NCBI GenBank assembly: GCA_902464495.1
Contig: CABQJK010000008.1
Coordinates: forward strand, 7,666 to 71,665
DNA length: 64,000 nt
Reading direction: 5' to 3'
Source: an uncultured Collinsella sp.
GTDB taxonomy: Bacteria; Actinomycetota; Coriobacteriia; Coriobacteriales; Coriobacteriaceae
The position numbers and the translations under genes are program-made. How positions within the stretch are numbered: the first letter of the stretch is position 1; the number at the start of each line of letters is the position of its first letter. This document shows positions 8,222 to 17,394 of the stretch, piece after piece. The notes beneath the pieces were generated by a model. It did no database searches. It was given only the letters and a program-made list of their open reading frames with translations, and was not told where the DNA came from.

Positions 8222-10249
8222 ATGGAACAAAAGGCCAAGGAGGCAGCCTCGCACGCTGCGATTCCTGTGAGCATCTCGGCGATGCTCGTCACGCTGGGCG
8301 TGGTGTACGGCGACATCGGCACCAGCCCCATGTATGTAACCAAGGCGCTCGTTGCCGGCAACGGCGGCATCGGAAGCGTGACGGAGGAGTTCGTGCTCGG
8401 CGCGCTCTCCCTTGTCGTGTGGACGGTCACGCTGCTGACCACCATCAAGTATGTGCTCATTTCGCTGCGCGCCGATAACCATGGTGAGGGCGGCATCTTT
8501 GCCCTGTACAGCCTGGTCAAGCGCTGCGGCAAGTGGCTTATCATCCCCGCCATGCTGGGTGGCGCCGCACTGCTCGCCGACGGCATCCTGACGCCGGCCG
8601 TTACCGTTACCACGGCCATCGAGGGCCTGCGCACCATCCCGGCGGTCCATGCCGTGCTGGGCGATGACCAGGGCCGCGTCGTCGCCATCACGCTCGCCAT
8701 CATCATCGTGCTCTTCTTGGTACAGCGCATCGGTACGGCCAAGATCGGTCACGCCTTTGGTCCCATCATGACGCTGTGGTTCCTGTTCCTGGGCGGCACG
8801 GGTCTGTTCTTTGTCTTCCAGCACCCCGCCGTGCTGCTGTGCCTCAACCCGGTGCGCGGCATCGCTTTTTTGCTGAGCCCCAACAACCACGCGGGCATCA
8901 TGATTCTGGGCAGCTGCTTCCTCGCCACCACCGGTGCCGAGGCGCTCTACTCCGACATGGGCCACGTCGGCCGCGGCAACATCTACGCCACCTGGCCGTT
9001 CGTTAAGTGCTGCTTGCTGCTGTCCTATATGGGCCAGGGCGCTTGGCTTATCAACAACGCTGCCAACCCCGAGCTCATGGGCATTGCCGACCTCAACCCG
9101 TTCTACCAGATGCTCGCCCCGGGCCTGCGCCCGTTTGCCGTCGGCCTTTCCACCGTCGCGGCCATCATTGCCTCGCAGGCGCTCATTACCGGCGCGTTTT
9201 CGCTGGTGTCCGAGGCCAGCCGTCTGGACCTCATGCCGCACATGCAGGTCTTCTACCCTGCCGAGACCAAGGGCCAGCTCTACATCCCCATGGTCAACAA
9301 CGTCATGCTCGTGGGCTGCGTCATCGTGGTGCTGCTGTTCCAGAACTCGGCGCATATGGAAGCCGCCTACGGCCTTGCCATTACGCTGACTATGATGTGC
9401 ACCACGCTGCTGCTCTTCTTCTACCTGCACGAGGAGCGCAAGCTCAAGGTTGCTCCGTGGATCTTCGCGGCCTTCTTCCTTTTGCTCGAAGGCTTCTTCT
9501 TCGTGAGCTCGCTCACCAAGTTCTTCCACGGCGGCTACTTCACCATCCTCATGGCTGCACTCATCATGGGCATTATGGTGTGCTGGTACAACGGCACGGC
9601 GGTCGAGCAGCGCCAGTTTACGCTGCTGCCGCTGCGCAGCTACCTGCCGCAGCTCAAGCGCCTGCGCGACGACGACCGTTACGAGCGCCTGAGCGACAAC
9701 ATCGTGTACCTGACCAAGGACACCCATACCGACTACATAGACCGTGATATCGTCTACTCGATCTTGGACAAGCATCCCAAGCGCGCTCGCGCCTGGTGGT
9801 TCGTGAATGTCGAGACCATGGACGAGCCGCATACCTTTGCCTATTCGGTCGAGACGTTCGGCACCGACTACGTGTTCCGCGTGCATCTGTACCTGGGCTA
9901 CAAGATCAACCAGCGCGTCAATGCCTACCTGCGTCAGGTCGTTCAGGACCTGGCTGCCACCGGCGAGCTGCCGTCGCAGACGCACGACTACTCGGTCTAT
10001 AAGGATCCGGGCAACATCGGCACGTTCAAGTTCGTCATGATCCGCAAGCTGCTGGCGCCCGAAAGCGACGTGGAGCCGAGCGAGCGTACGGCCATTACGC
10101 TCAAGTACATCATCCGCCGCGCCGCCGGCACGCCCGCGCGCTGGTACGGCCTGGAGAACTCCAACGTGAGCTTTGAGTACGTGCCGCTGTTCACCAAGTT
10201 TAAGGCCGTGAGTAAGATGCAGCGCCTTGCCCCCAACGAGCGCCCGTAG
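8222..10249 (+). CDS. kup: Kup-family potassium uptake transporter
   Basis: The 675-residue protein starts at the ATG preceded by GGGAGG. It carries the Kup signature LGVVYGDIGTSPMY in the first membrane helix, then EGGIFALYSLV, about 12 hydrophobic segments, and a C-terminal cytoplasmic domain of about 200 residues. Kup proteins import K+ with protons. A small membrane protein gene follows, then a KdpD/KdpE-like pair on the same strand, which suggests K+-responsive control of this transporter. An in-frame TTG 18 bases upstream overlaps the ribosome binding site and is rejected. Confidence 0.95.
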   Translation: MEQKAKEAASHAAIPVSISAMLVTLGVVYGDIGTSPMYVTKALVAGNGGIGSVTEEFVLGALSLVVWTVTLLTTIKYVLISLRADNHGEGGIFALYSLVKRCGKWLIIPAMLGGAALLADGILTPAVTVTTAIEGLRTIPAVHAVLGDDQGRVVAITLAIIIVLFLVQRIGTAKIGHAFGPIMTLWFLFLGGTGLFFVFQHPAVLLCLNPVRGIAFLLSPNNHAGIMILGSCFLATTGAEALYSDMGHVGRGNIYATWPFVKCCLLLSYMGQGAWLINNAANPELMGIADLNPFYQMLAPGLRPFAVGLSTVAAIIASQALITGAFSLVSEASRLDLMPHMQVFYPAETKGQLYIPMVNNVMLVGCVIVVLLFQNSAHMEAAYGLAITLTMMCTTLLLFFYLHEERKLKVAPWIFAAFFLLLEGFFFVSSLTKFFHGGYFTILMAALIMGIMVCWYNGTAVEQRQFTLLPLRSYLPQLKRLRDDDRYERLSDNIVYLTKDTHTDYIDRDIVYSILDKHPKRARAWWFVNVETMDEPHTFAYSVETFGTDYVFRVHLYLGYKINQRVNAYLRQVVQDLAATGELPSQTHDYSVYKDPGNIGTFKFVMIRKLLAPESDVEPSERTAITLKYIIRRAAGTPARWYGLENSNVSFEYVPLFTKFKAVSKMQRLAPNERP

Positions 10250-10309
10250 CCGACGGAGACTACACGGAGTTGGTTATCGATGAGCAAAACTAAAGCCGGG
10301 GAGGTAAAC

Positions 10310-10480
10310 ATGGATGCAAGGACACTTGACGTCCGTGAGGCGCGCGTCGACGCCGCCGAAGATCGGTTCTTTACGAATCGGGCCAACATGGACATGGTCG
10401 ATCGCGTGATTTCGATCGTGGCATTGGTATTTGGAGCGGTGTGCGTGTGCGCCCTGCTCGCGCACGTGCTGTTTGTCTAA
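10310..10480 (+). CDS. Small single-pass membrane protein
   Basis: The product is 56 residues: a charged N-terminal half (MDARTLDVREARVDAAEDRF) and one strong membrane helix near the C-terminus (VISIVALVFGAVCVCALLAHV). GGGGAGG sits 6 bases before the ATG at 10310, a better site than that of the in-frame ATG at 10280. It lies 60 bases after kup and ends before a terminator, so it is probably cotranscribed with kup. The size and position invite comparison with small regulators such as KdpF, but there is no sequence evidence for that. Confidence 0.65.
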   Translation: MDARTLDVREARVDAAEDRFFTNRANMDMVDRVISIVALVFGAVCVCALLAHVLFV

Positions 10481-10511
10481 CGACCGCAGGCTGTAAAGGC
10501 TATACACTTGG

Positions 10512-10572
10512 AACCACCACAAGGGGAAACCACCACAAAGGTGCCTGTCCCCTTCGTGGTGGTTTTTGTTTT
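10512..10572 (+). terminator. Terminator after kup and the small membrane gene
   Basis: AACCACCACAAGGGG pairs with CCCCTTCGTGGTGGTT with one extra base and runs into TTTTTGTTTTT. A second AACCACCAC between the arms offers an alternative pairing, so two mutually exclusive stems are possible. Confidence 0.75.
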
Positions 10573-10593
10573 TGAGAGAGGGGCGGGGCGCTG

Positions 10594-12219
10594 ATGGACG
10601 TCCATGCGGACGGCGATATTGCCGAGAACTTTTGGTGGCGGCGCACGACGCTGACGCGTCGCAGCCCTCTGTATGACGCCTGCGTATCGGCGGGGCTGCT
10701 GGTCGCGGCGACGATTGCGGGCGCGCTGCTCGACCATCCGGGTCTCGCGCCGAGCATCATGATCGTCTATGTGTTCGCCGTGCAGCTGTGCGCGTTCTTT
10801 ACCTGGAGCCGCCTGTATTGCCTGTTGAGCTCGGCTGCCGCCGTGGCGCTCTACAACTTCTTGTTTGTCGACCCGCGCTACTCGCTGTCGTTTATCGACC
10901 GCGTCTATCCCGGCATGTTCTTCATCATGTTCGTGGTCTCGCTTGTGTCGAGCTCGATCGCGTTGGCCCTGCGCCGCGCCTTGGCGCAGGCCGCCGCCAG
11001 CGACCGCCGCACGCAGATGGTGCTCGAGACCAACCGCATGCTGCAGCGCTGTGCCGATCAGCAGCAGATTGTGCACGCCATGGCAACGCAGCTGGCGCGT
11101 CTTTCGGGCTGCCCGGTCGTGTGGTACAGCGATGATGCCGATGATGATGACCTGCTGCCGCGCGCGACGTATACGGCCGTGGGCGATGCCGTGCCGGTGC
11201 ACGAGCTGGCGTCGCAAATGCCGCCGCGGCTCTCGGCGTCCGCCTATGTGGGAACGCCGCTCGACGCCACCTATGGCGGCTCGGCGTTTTATGGCATCTA
11301 CCTGACGGTTCGCACGGGCGACGGCTTCGTGCGCTCGGGCGACCCCGCCTCGGTGGTGGGCGTGCTGGCTATCGTTGCCGAGCCCGACGTGCTGACGCAC
11401 GAGGAGCGGACACTTGCCGATGCCATCGTGAGCGAAGGCGAGCTGGCACTCGATCGCGCTCGCGCTATGGAGGCCCGCGAGGAGGCGGCGGTGCTCGCCA
11501 AAAACGAGCAGCTGCGCGCCAATCTGCTGCGCTCCATCTCGCACGACCTGCGCACGCCGCTCACCAGTATTTCGGGCAATGCCGATGTGCTGCTCGACCA
11601 GGGCTCGACCGGCACCGCCGTGCTCGACGCCCAGACGCGCCGCGGCCTGCTCCTGTCCATTCGCTCGGATGCGCAATGGCTCAACGCCACCGTCGAGAAC
11701 CTGCTCGCCATCACCAAGCTCGAGGGCGGCGGCATGCACCTGTCGACCACGCTCGAGCTTATGGACGATATCGTCGAGGAGGCGCTGCGCCACGTGAACC
11801 CGGCCGTGCGCGAGCACGACCTTAAGGTGGTGGCGTGCGATGAGCCAGCGCTCGTCAACGTCGACGCGCGTCTGATGGTACAGCTCGTGGTGAACCTGGT
11901 GAACAACGCCATCGCCTATACGCCCGCAGGCTCGCATATCGTGATTTCGATTGGCGTCGACGATGGACGCGTGGCGTGCTCGGTGGCCGATGACGGGCCG
12001 GGCATTGCGCCCGAGGACCGCGAGCGCATCTTTGAGTCGTTCTACACCGCCAACCACGGTCTGGCCGACAGTCACCGTAGCGTGGGCCTGGGGCTTTCGC
12101 TCTGCCGCTCCATTGCGCTGGCACATGGCGGTAGCATAGAGGTTGCCGCGGCGGACCCGCACGGCTCGGTCTTTACGATTGAGCTTCCCGCCGCCGATGT
12201 TTCGTTTGATAAGGAGTAG
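10594..12219 (+). CDS. KdpD-like sensor histidine kinase lacking the N-terminal KdpD sensor domain
   Basis: This 541-residue kinase begins with a block of about four membrane helices (residues 25-130) resembling the KdpD DUF4118 region, including the typical ALYNFLFVDPRYSLSF stretch. A GAF-like segment follows, then the DHp motif SISHDLRTPLTS with His317, the N box LVNNAIAYTP and the G boxes DDGPGIAPED and GLGLSLC. Classical KdpD is about 900 residues, with a cytoplasmic P-loop sensor and a Usp domain before these helices; both are absent. The adjacent downstream gene encodes its KdpE-like partner. Kup rather than KdpFABC is the neighbouring transporter. Confidence 0.88.
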   Translation: MDVHADGDIAENFWWRRTTLTRRSPLYDACVSAGLLVAATIAGALLDHPGLAPSIMIVYVFAVQLCAFFTWSRLYCLLSSAAAVALYNFLFVDPRYSLSFIDRVYPGMFFIMFVVSLVSSSIALALRRALAQAAASDRRTQMVLETNRMLQRCADQQQIVHAMATQLARLSGCPVVWYSDDADDDDLLPRATYTAVGDAVPVHELASQMPPRLSASAYVGTPLDATYGGSAFYGIYLTVRTGDGFVRSGDPASVVGVLAIVAEPDVLTHEERTLADAIVSEGELALDRARAMEAREEAAVLAKNEQLRANLLRSISHDLRTPLTSISGNADVLLDQGSTGTAVLDAQTRRGLLLSIRSDAQWLNATVENLLAITKLEGGGMHLSTTLELMDDIVEEALRHVNPAVREHDLKVVACDEPALVNVDARLMVQLVVNLVNNAIAYTPAGSHIVISIGVDDGRVACSVADDGPGIAPEDRERIFESFYTANHGLADSHRSVGLGLSLCRSIALAHGGSIEVAAADPHGSVFTIELPAADVSFDKE

Positions 12220-12223
12220 CGCC

Positions 12224-12937
12224 GTGCCGAACTCTGCCGTAAAACCGCTCATCCTGGTCGTTGAGGACGATCCCGCCGTTCGCAACCTCATCGTTGCCGC
12301 GCTCGAGGCGCACGGCCTGCGCCATATGGCTGTGGAGACCGCCCATGCCGCTATCGCCGCCGCCTCGTCGCAGGCACCGAGCATCGTGCTGCTCGATCTG
12401 GGCCTGCCCGATATGGACGGCGTCAAGGTGGTGGAGTCGGTGCGCACATGGTCGGGCATGCCGATCATTGTGGTCTCGGCGCGCAGCGAGGACGCGGACA
12501 AGATCCGGGCGCTCGATGCCGGCGCCGACGACTACCTGACCAAGCCGTTTTCGGTCGAGGAGCTGCTCGCGCGCATTCGCACGACGCTCAGGCGTCTTTC
12601 GTATGCACAGACGGGCGGCGTTGTCTCCGAGGGCTCGTTCGATACCGGTGGGCTGCATATCAACTTTGACGCCGGCATCGCCACGATGGATGGCGAGGAG
12701 CTGCACCTGACGCCGATCGAGTACAAGCTCCTGTGCCTGCTGGCGCACAACGCCGACAAGGTGTTGACGCATCAGTTTATCCTGCACGAGATTTGGGGCA
12801 CGGCGACCAAGAGCGACCTGGCGAGCCTGCGTGTCTTTATGGGCACGTTGCGTAAGAAGATCGAGTCCGACCCCGCGCATCCGCGCTATATCCAAACGCA
12901 CGTAGGCATTGGCTACCGCCTAGTCACCCAAGGCTAA
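12224..12937 (+). CDS. KdpE-like OmpR-family response regulator
   Basis: The 237-residue protein starts at GTG 12224, with AAGGAG 8 bases upstream and only 4 bases after the kinase stop codon. The receiver domain shows VVEDD, the phosphoacceptor Asp in VLLDLGLPDMDG, and the conserved Lys in DYLTKPF. The C-terminal winged helix has LTPIEYKLLCLLA and the final YIQTHVGIGYRL of OmpR/KdpE proteins. It is translationally close to the kinase gene and ends before a strong bidirectional terminator. Confidence 0.92.
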   Translation: MPNSAVKPLILVVEDDPAVRNLIVAALEAHGLRHMAVETAHAAIAAASSQAPSIVLLDLGLPDMDGVKVVESVRTWSGMPIIVVSARSEDADKIRALDAGADDYLTKPFSVEELLARIRTTLRRLSYAQTGGVVSEGSFDTGGLHINFDAGIATMDGEELHLTPIEYKLLCLLAHNADKVLTHQFILHEIWGTATKSDLASLRVFMGTLRKKIESDPAHPRYIQTHVGIGYRLVTQG

Positions 12938-12952
12938 GCTACCCGATCAATG

Positions 12953-13024
12953 AGTTGCGGTGAAATACGGTCTAAAACTGCCTAATTCCTGGCAAAACAG
13001 TCCGTATTCCACCGCAACTTTTTT
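12953..13024. terminator. Bidirectional terminator between response regulator and rlmKL
   Basis: AGTTGCGGTGAAATACGG pairs with CCGTATTCCACCGCAACT with one mismatch. It is followed by six T on the right, and the rlmKL stop overlaps the T-run. Confidence 0.85.
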
Positions 13025-15593
13025 ATCTGCCCTTGGGTTTGCTGGCGTAGAACTTCTTCTTTTTGGGCTTGCCGGCGGGGGAGGGTTTGCCGGCAAAGTT
13101 GGACTTGCCGTTGCCGGCCTGCGCATGTGCGGGCGCTGCCGCACGAGGCTTGCGAGCCTCGGGGTTGCGCAGCTCCTCGACGCGTTCGGCAATCTCCTCG
13201 GCGCTAAAGCCGACTTCGGCCATGGCATCCTCGATGGGCAGGCGGCGCACGATATAGCAATGGTGCACCTTCTGGTTGCGCGCGAAGTCCTCGGGGATGG
13301 TCTGCGCCGTAATGTCCTCCAGCACCACGCCCACGCGTGCGAGCTTGCGCGTCTCGGGACGGAAGCCGCGCAGGTTGCAGCTAAAGATGGCATGTCCGCC
13401 CTGCGTGAGCAGGCGCGACACGCCGGCGAGCAGCTCAACGTGATCGCGCTGGACATCCCAGGTGCGGCGGCCCATCTTGGACGAGTTCGAGAACGTGGGC
13501 GGATCGACAAAGATCAGGTCCCAGCGATTGCGCGTCTGGCGCTGGTCGCGAATCCAGGCGAGCACGTCGTCGCGCACAAAATGATGCTGCGGGCCCACAA
13601 ATCCGTTCTGGCGCATATTGCGCTCGGCCCAGTCCAGGTAGGTGTTCGAGAGGTCGACCGTCACGGTCTCCTCGACGCCGCCGTCGGCCGCGTAGCAGGT
13701 GGCGGTGCCGGTGTAGGCGAACAGGTTGAGGAAGCGGCGGGCCTGTTTGGCGTGCTCGCGAACCAGGTTGCGGGTGACGCGGTGATCCAGGAAGATGCCG
13801 ACGTCCAGGTAGTCATCGAAGTTGACGGCAAAGGTAAGGCCGCCCTCCTCGATGAGCGGCAGACGGCGGCGCGCGATGTTGGCGCGCTCGCCCGAGCCAC
13901 CCTTGCCGGCGCCCTGCTTGCCGTACTGCGAGCCGCCGCGCGAGCGCATGCGGGCCTTGGCGTGCACATGCTCGGCCGGAACATCCAGGATACGCGGCGC
14001 GATGGCCAAGATGTCGAGCATACGGGCCTGAGCCAGTGCGGGGTCGATGGTCTTGGGCGCAGTGTATTCGGCGATGACGAGCCAGCGGCCCGGCGTCTGC
14101 GGGCAGCCCTCGTACAGGTCGATGGCGGCGGAGTAGTCGGGCAGGTCGGCATCGTAGACGCGATAGCAGGTAACGCCCTCGCGCTTGGCCCACTTGCGGC
14201 GCAGGCGGGCGTTCTTGCGCAGGCGGTTGGCGAACTGCTCGGACTCGGGGATGAGCACGGGCAGCGGCTTGCCGTCACCCAGGTCGAGCGTGGCAGCGGG
14301 CTCGGGTATGGCGGGCACGGCGCCGGTCTCGTCGTCGGCGTCGCCGGCATCTGCGGCCTCGCCCACGGCATCCGCGCTGGTCGCGGCTTCAAACGCCGCG
14401 GCGGCGTGGTCGAGCGAGGGCCAGACCTCGACGGTCGCCTCTTCGTTGTTGGGCATGACGGCGATCGAGCGCTCGGGCTCGGTGTGGAGCGCGCGGGCCA
14501 GCAATCCGTCGCGGGTGAGCGCGGCGACCGGCGCCGCGGCAAGCTCGGGCACGCGGCGCAGCTCACCGACCAGCGTCATGGCGTCGTGCATGAGCGACAG
14601 CGGGGTCTCGGTGGTGTCTGCGACCACGGCGGCGCCGGCGACAGCGCCCGTGTGGTCCAGTACGGTGGCGGACTTGGCGGCGCAAAAATCGACAAAGCGC
14701 TTGTAGCCGGCACATTTAACCATGCGCTCAGCGGTCTTGCGGGCGGTGGGGTCAACATCCACGGCCACGATGCGCGCCTGGCGCTCGCGCGCTGCCGCCT
14801 CGCGCTCGCGCGCCTCGGCAAGCAGCTGCTCCCACAGGGCGGCATCGTGCAGCTGCCAGCCCTCAAAGCCCCAGCGCTCGCGTGCGGCGCCCGGGGCGCG
14901 GTCGGTCAGAATGTTCACGGCCTCCAGCAGCAGACCGCCGCCGGCGCACGAGGCATCGATCAGCGTGGGAAGGGCTTCGTTCTCGTAATCGTCGGCCGTC
15001 AGCTCGCGCTCGCATAGTGCGGTCCAGCCGACCTGCGCCAGCACCAGAGCGGCGTAGTCGGGGCGCAGCACGTGCGTTCCCTCGCCGGCACGAGTCGCAG
15101 CGGGCGGTAGGCGTTTGAACAGCGGGTCGCCCGAAAGGTCTAGGCTTATGCTCGCGCGGCGCTGGCGCAGCGAAAGCAGTAGGTGAACATCGGGGTCGGC
15201 GGCATCGACGTCGGCGCGACGGCCCGTGGTCTCGGCCAGACGGTCGCACAGCGCGTCCTTGGCGCGCAGGGCCGAGAAGCGCGTGTTGCGCAGCTGCTCG
15301 GTCACGCCGCGGGCGGTGATGGCGATGGTAGCGCCCGGGTGAACGATGCTTTCCCAGGCGATGTCGTAAACGCCGTCGTACAGCTCATCGGCATCCTGTG
15401 TCTCAAAGCGCCCGAGTACCACGAACACGCGGCTGGCCAGGCGCGACCACAGGCATGCTCGATAGCCTTCTTCGAGCTCGCCCTCAAACGTAGCGCGGCC
15501 CTTCAGGCGGCGGACATGCGAAAGCCCGAGCCGTTTAAGCTCGTCGGCTAGTGCGGACTCAAAGCCCTCGGGGCAGCTTGCGTAAAATTCCAT
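13023..15593 (-). CDS. rlmL: RlmKL-type 23S rRNA methyltransferase with degenerate RlmL half
   Basis: This 856-residue protein has the RlmKL order: a THUMP region (1-160), an RlmL-like methyltransferase (about 165-430), then an RlmK-like methyltransferase (about 500-780). In E. coli the two activities modify G2445 and G2069. The RlmK half is intact, with FLNLFAYTGTATCYAADGG and FVDPPTFSNSSKM. The RlmL half keeps DASCAGGGLLLEA and the DRAPG...WGFEGW...HD region, but where NPPYGERL is expected it reads VVADTTETPLS (about 14600-14640), followed by an Ala-rich segment of about 100 residues. The first activity is therefore probably lost. A Lys-rich C-terminal tail may bind RNA. GAGAGG precedes the ATG. 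Confidence 0.87.
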   Translation of the reverse strand: MEFYASCPEGFESALADELKRLGLSHVRRLKGRATFEGELEEGYRACLWSRLASRVFVVLGRFETQDADELYDGVYDIAWESIVHPGATIAITARGVTEQLRNTRFSALRAKDALCDRLAETTGRRADVDAADPDVHLLLSLRQRRASISLDLSGDPLFKRLPPAATRAGEGTHVLRPDYAALVLAQVGWTALCERELTADDYENEALPTLIDASCAGGGLLLEAVNILTDRAPGAARERWGFEGWQLHDAALWEQLLAEAREREAAARERQARIVAVDVDPTARKTAERMVKCAGYKRFVDFCAAKSATVLDHTGAVAGAAVVADTTETPLSLMHDAMTLVGELRRVPELAAAPVAALTRDGLLARALHTEPERSIAVMPNNEEATVEVWPSLDHAAAAFEAATSADAVGEAADAGDADDETGAVPAIPEPAATLDLGDGKPLPVLIPESEQFANRLRKNARLRRKWAKREGVTCYRVYDADLPDYSAAIDLYEGCPQTPGRWLVIAEYTAPKTIDPALAQARMLDILAIAPRILDVPAEHVHAKARMRSRGGSQYGKQGAGKGGSGERANIARRRLPLIEEGGLTFAVNFDDYLDVGIFLDHRVTRNLVREHAKQARRFLNLFAYTGTATCYAADGGVEETVTVDLSNTYLDWAERNMRQNGFVGPQHHFVRDDVLAWIRDQRQTRNRWDLIFVDPPTFSNSSKMGRRTWDVQRDHVELLAGVSRLLTQGGHAIFSCNLRGFRPETRKLARVGVVLEDITAQTIPEDFARNQKVHHCYIVRRLPIEDAMAEVGFSAEEIAERVEELRNPEARKPRAAAPAHAQAGNGKSNFAGKPSPAGKPKKKKFYASKPKGR

Positions 15594-15668
15594 GGGTGAC
15601 CTCTCTGGTTGCGTCGCTCCATTATATGATGGATGCTTCGTTTGCCCTTATCCTCGAAAGGAACCCAT

Positions 15669-16496
15669 ATGATTGATGCGTGCCCCGATTCCGCCGTGCT
15701 CTTTTTTGACGTGGACGGCACGCTAACGTCGTTTGACCCCGACAACATGACCGATAAGGATTTTTCGGCGGTGCGTCCCTCGCAGGCAGTCATCGAGGCG
15801 TTTCACCGTCTGCGCCACGCGGGGCACAAGGCGTTTATCTGCACGGGACGTCCCCTGTGGCTCATCGCCGATAGTCTGCGTGCGCTCGACCCCGCGGGCG
15901 TCGTTGCCATGGCGGGCGCCACGCTTGAGGTCGAGGGCAGCGTGGTGCATGAGGACTGCTTTGACGAAGACATTGTTGAGGAGCTCGCACGTCGTATTAC
16001 TGTGGCGGGCGGCGAGGCTTTTTTCGAGGCCAACGCTGCGACCTTTGCGCTGGAGCCCGCGGGCGCTGAGCAGTCGTCTTTGATCGGTGCCTCTGTGGTG
16101 CATAGCGCCGGGGAAATGCACGTCGACGGTCGCCTGCGCGTGGGCAAGGTGTGCCTTAATGCGCCCAACCTGGCTCGCGTGGCCAACGACGACGGCTTTA
16201 TCGAACGCAACTTTGAGCTGTGTAACACCGGCGGCCAGAATCGCGAGCTGAGCCCCAAGGGCATCGACAAGGGCGTGGGCGTGGCGCGGGCGCTTGAGTA
16301 TCTGGGCCGTTCTGGCAACGCGCGCACCTTTGGCTTTGGCGATTCGGGCAACGACCTGGGCATGCTCGCCGCCGTCGAGACGGCTGTCGCCATGGGCAAC
16401 GCCATGCCCGAGGTCAAGGCGCTCGCCGACTACGTGACCGACGATGTTGCACACGACGGCACCGTCACAGCGATGCAGCATTTCGGCCTCATCTAA
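15669..16496 (+). CDS. Cof-type HAD-superfamily hydrolase
   Basis: The 275-residue protein shows all HAD motifs: FFDVDGTLTSF (motif I nucleophile), ICTGRP (motif II), Lys in GIDKGVGVARAL (motif III) and GFGDSGNDLGML (motif IV). A large C2-type cap lies between motifs II and III, as in Cof/YbiV sugar-phosphate phosphatases. The substrate is not predictable. The ATG at 15669 follows GAAAGGA; the in-frame ATG at 15633 has no site. It is divergent from rlmKL. Confidence 0.88.
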   Translation: MIDACPDSAVLFFDVDGTLTSFDPDNMTDKDFSAVRPSQAVIEAFHRLRHAGHKAFICTGRPLWLIADSLRALDPAGVVAMAGATLEVEGSVVHEDCFDEDIVEELARRITVAGGEAFFEANAATFALEPAGAEQSSLIGASVVHSAGEMHVDGRLRVGKVCLNAPNLARVANDDGFIERNFELCNTGGQNRELSPKGIDKGVGVARALEYLGRSGNARTFGFGDSGNDLGMLAAVETAVAMGNAMPEVKALADYVTDDVAHDGTVTAMQHFGLI

Positions 16497-16689
16497 TGAA
16501 TCTCGCCTTCTGACGTTTGCTCAAACTGCGACTCTTTGCTTTTGCATGCTCAATCGATTTATCAATCCAAACACTGAGGTGTTTATACCGTTCGCCGAGA
16601 AGATAAAAACCTGCAGTTCACGCCTTGATAAACATAGGTAAAGTGTTTAGCAGTTTATCGGCCGTATGCTAACGAAAGGAATCAGGCAG

Positions 16690-17394
16690 ATGGCAATCAA
16701 GGTGTTCGCTGACGGTGCAAACCTCGAGGGCATGCTCGACATGTACGAGAACGGCAACGTTCAGGGTTTCACGACCAACCCGTCCCTTATGAAGAAGGGC
16801 GGCGTGACGGATTACCGCGCGTTTGCCAAGGAGGTCCTGGCCCACATCACCGATGTGTCTGTCTCGTTTGAGGTCTTTGCCGATGACGTCGAGACCATGG
16901 AGGTCGAGGCCCGCGAGATCGCTACCTGGGCCGAGAACGTCTACGTCAAGATTCCGTGCGTGACCACCAAGGGTGAGTCCACCGCCGAGCTGGTTCGCAA
17001 GCTTTCGGCCGACGGCATCAAGGTCAACGTCACCACCATCTTTACGCCTGCGCAGGTCGACGAGATGGTCGAGGCCGTTGACGCCGAGACGCCGTCCATC
17101 ATCTCGCTCTTTGCCGGTCGTATCGCCGACACCGGCGTCGACCCCATTCCGTTTATGACGGAGTCGGTCAAGAAGGCCGCCGCCAAGCCCAACTGCGAGG
17201 TCCTGTGGGCGTCCACGCGTGAGCTTATCAATATTTACCAGGCGGAAGGATGCGGTTGCCAAATCATCACGGTGCCCAACAGTATCCTGGCCAAGCGCAA
17301 GAACATCGGTCGCGACCCGTACGAGGTCTCGCTCGATACCGTGCGCGGTTTTGCCAAGGATATCGCCGCTTTGGGCTTCCATATCCTGCCGTAA
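16690..17394 (+). CDS. Transaldolase family protein (TalC/FSA-like size class)
   Basis: The 234-residue protein has the TIM-barrel transaldolase signatures: FADGANLEGM, GFTTNPSLMKKGG, and the Schiff-base lysine in VYVKIPCVTTKG. The short length fits the TalC / fructose-6-phosphate aldolase class rather than the roughly 320-residue TalB class. The longer SLFAGRIADTGVDP loop looks more like a true transaldolase, linking the pentose phosphate pathway to glycolysis, but substrate choice is uncertain. AAAGGA lies 10 bases before the ATG. Its last 19 bases before the stop recur 156 bases downstream. Confidence 0.88.
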   Translation: MAIKVFADGANLEGMLDMYENGNVQGFTTNPSLMKKGGVTDYRAFAKEVLAHITDVSVSFEVFADDVETMEVEAREIATWAENVYVKIPCVTTKGESTAELVRKLSADGIKVNVTTIFTPAQVDEMVEAVDAETPSIISLFAGRIADTGVDPIPFMTESVKKAAAKPNCEVLWASTRELINIYQAEGCGCQIITVPNSILAKRKNIGRDPYEVSLDTVRGFAKDIAALGFHILP

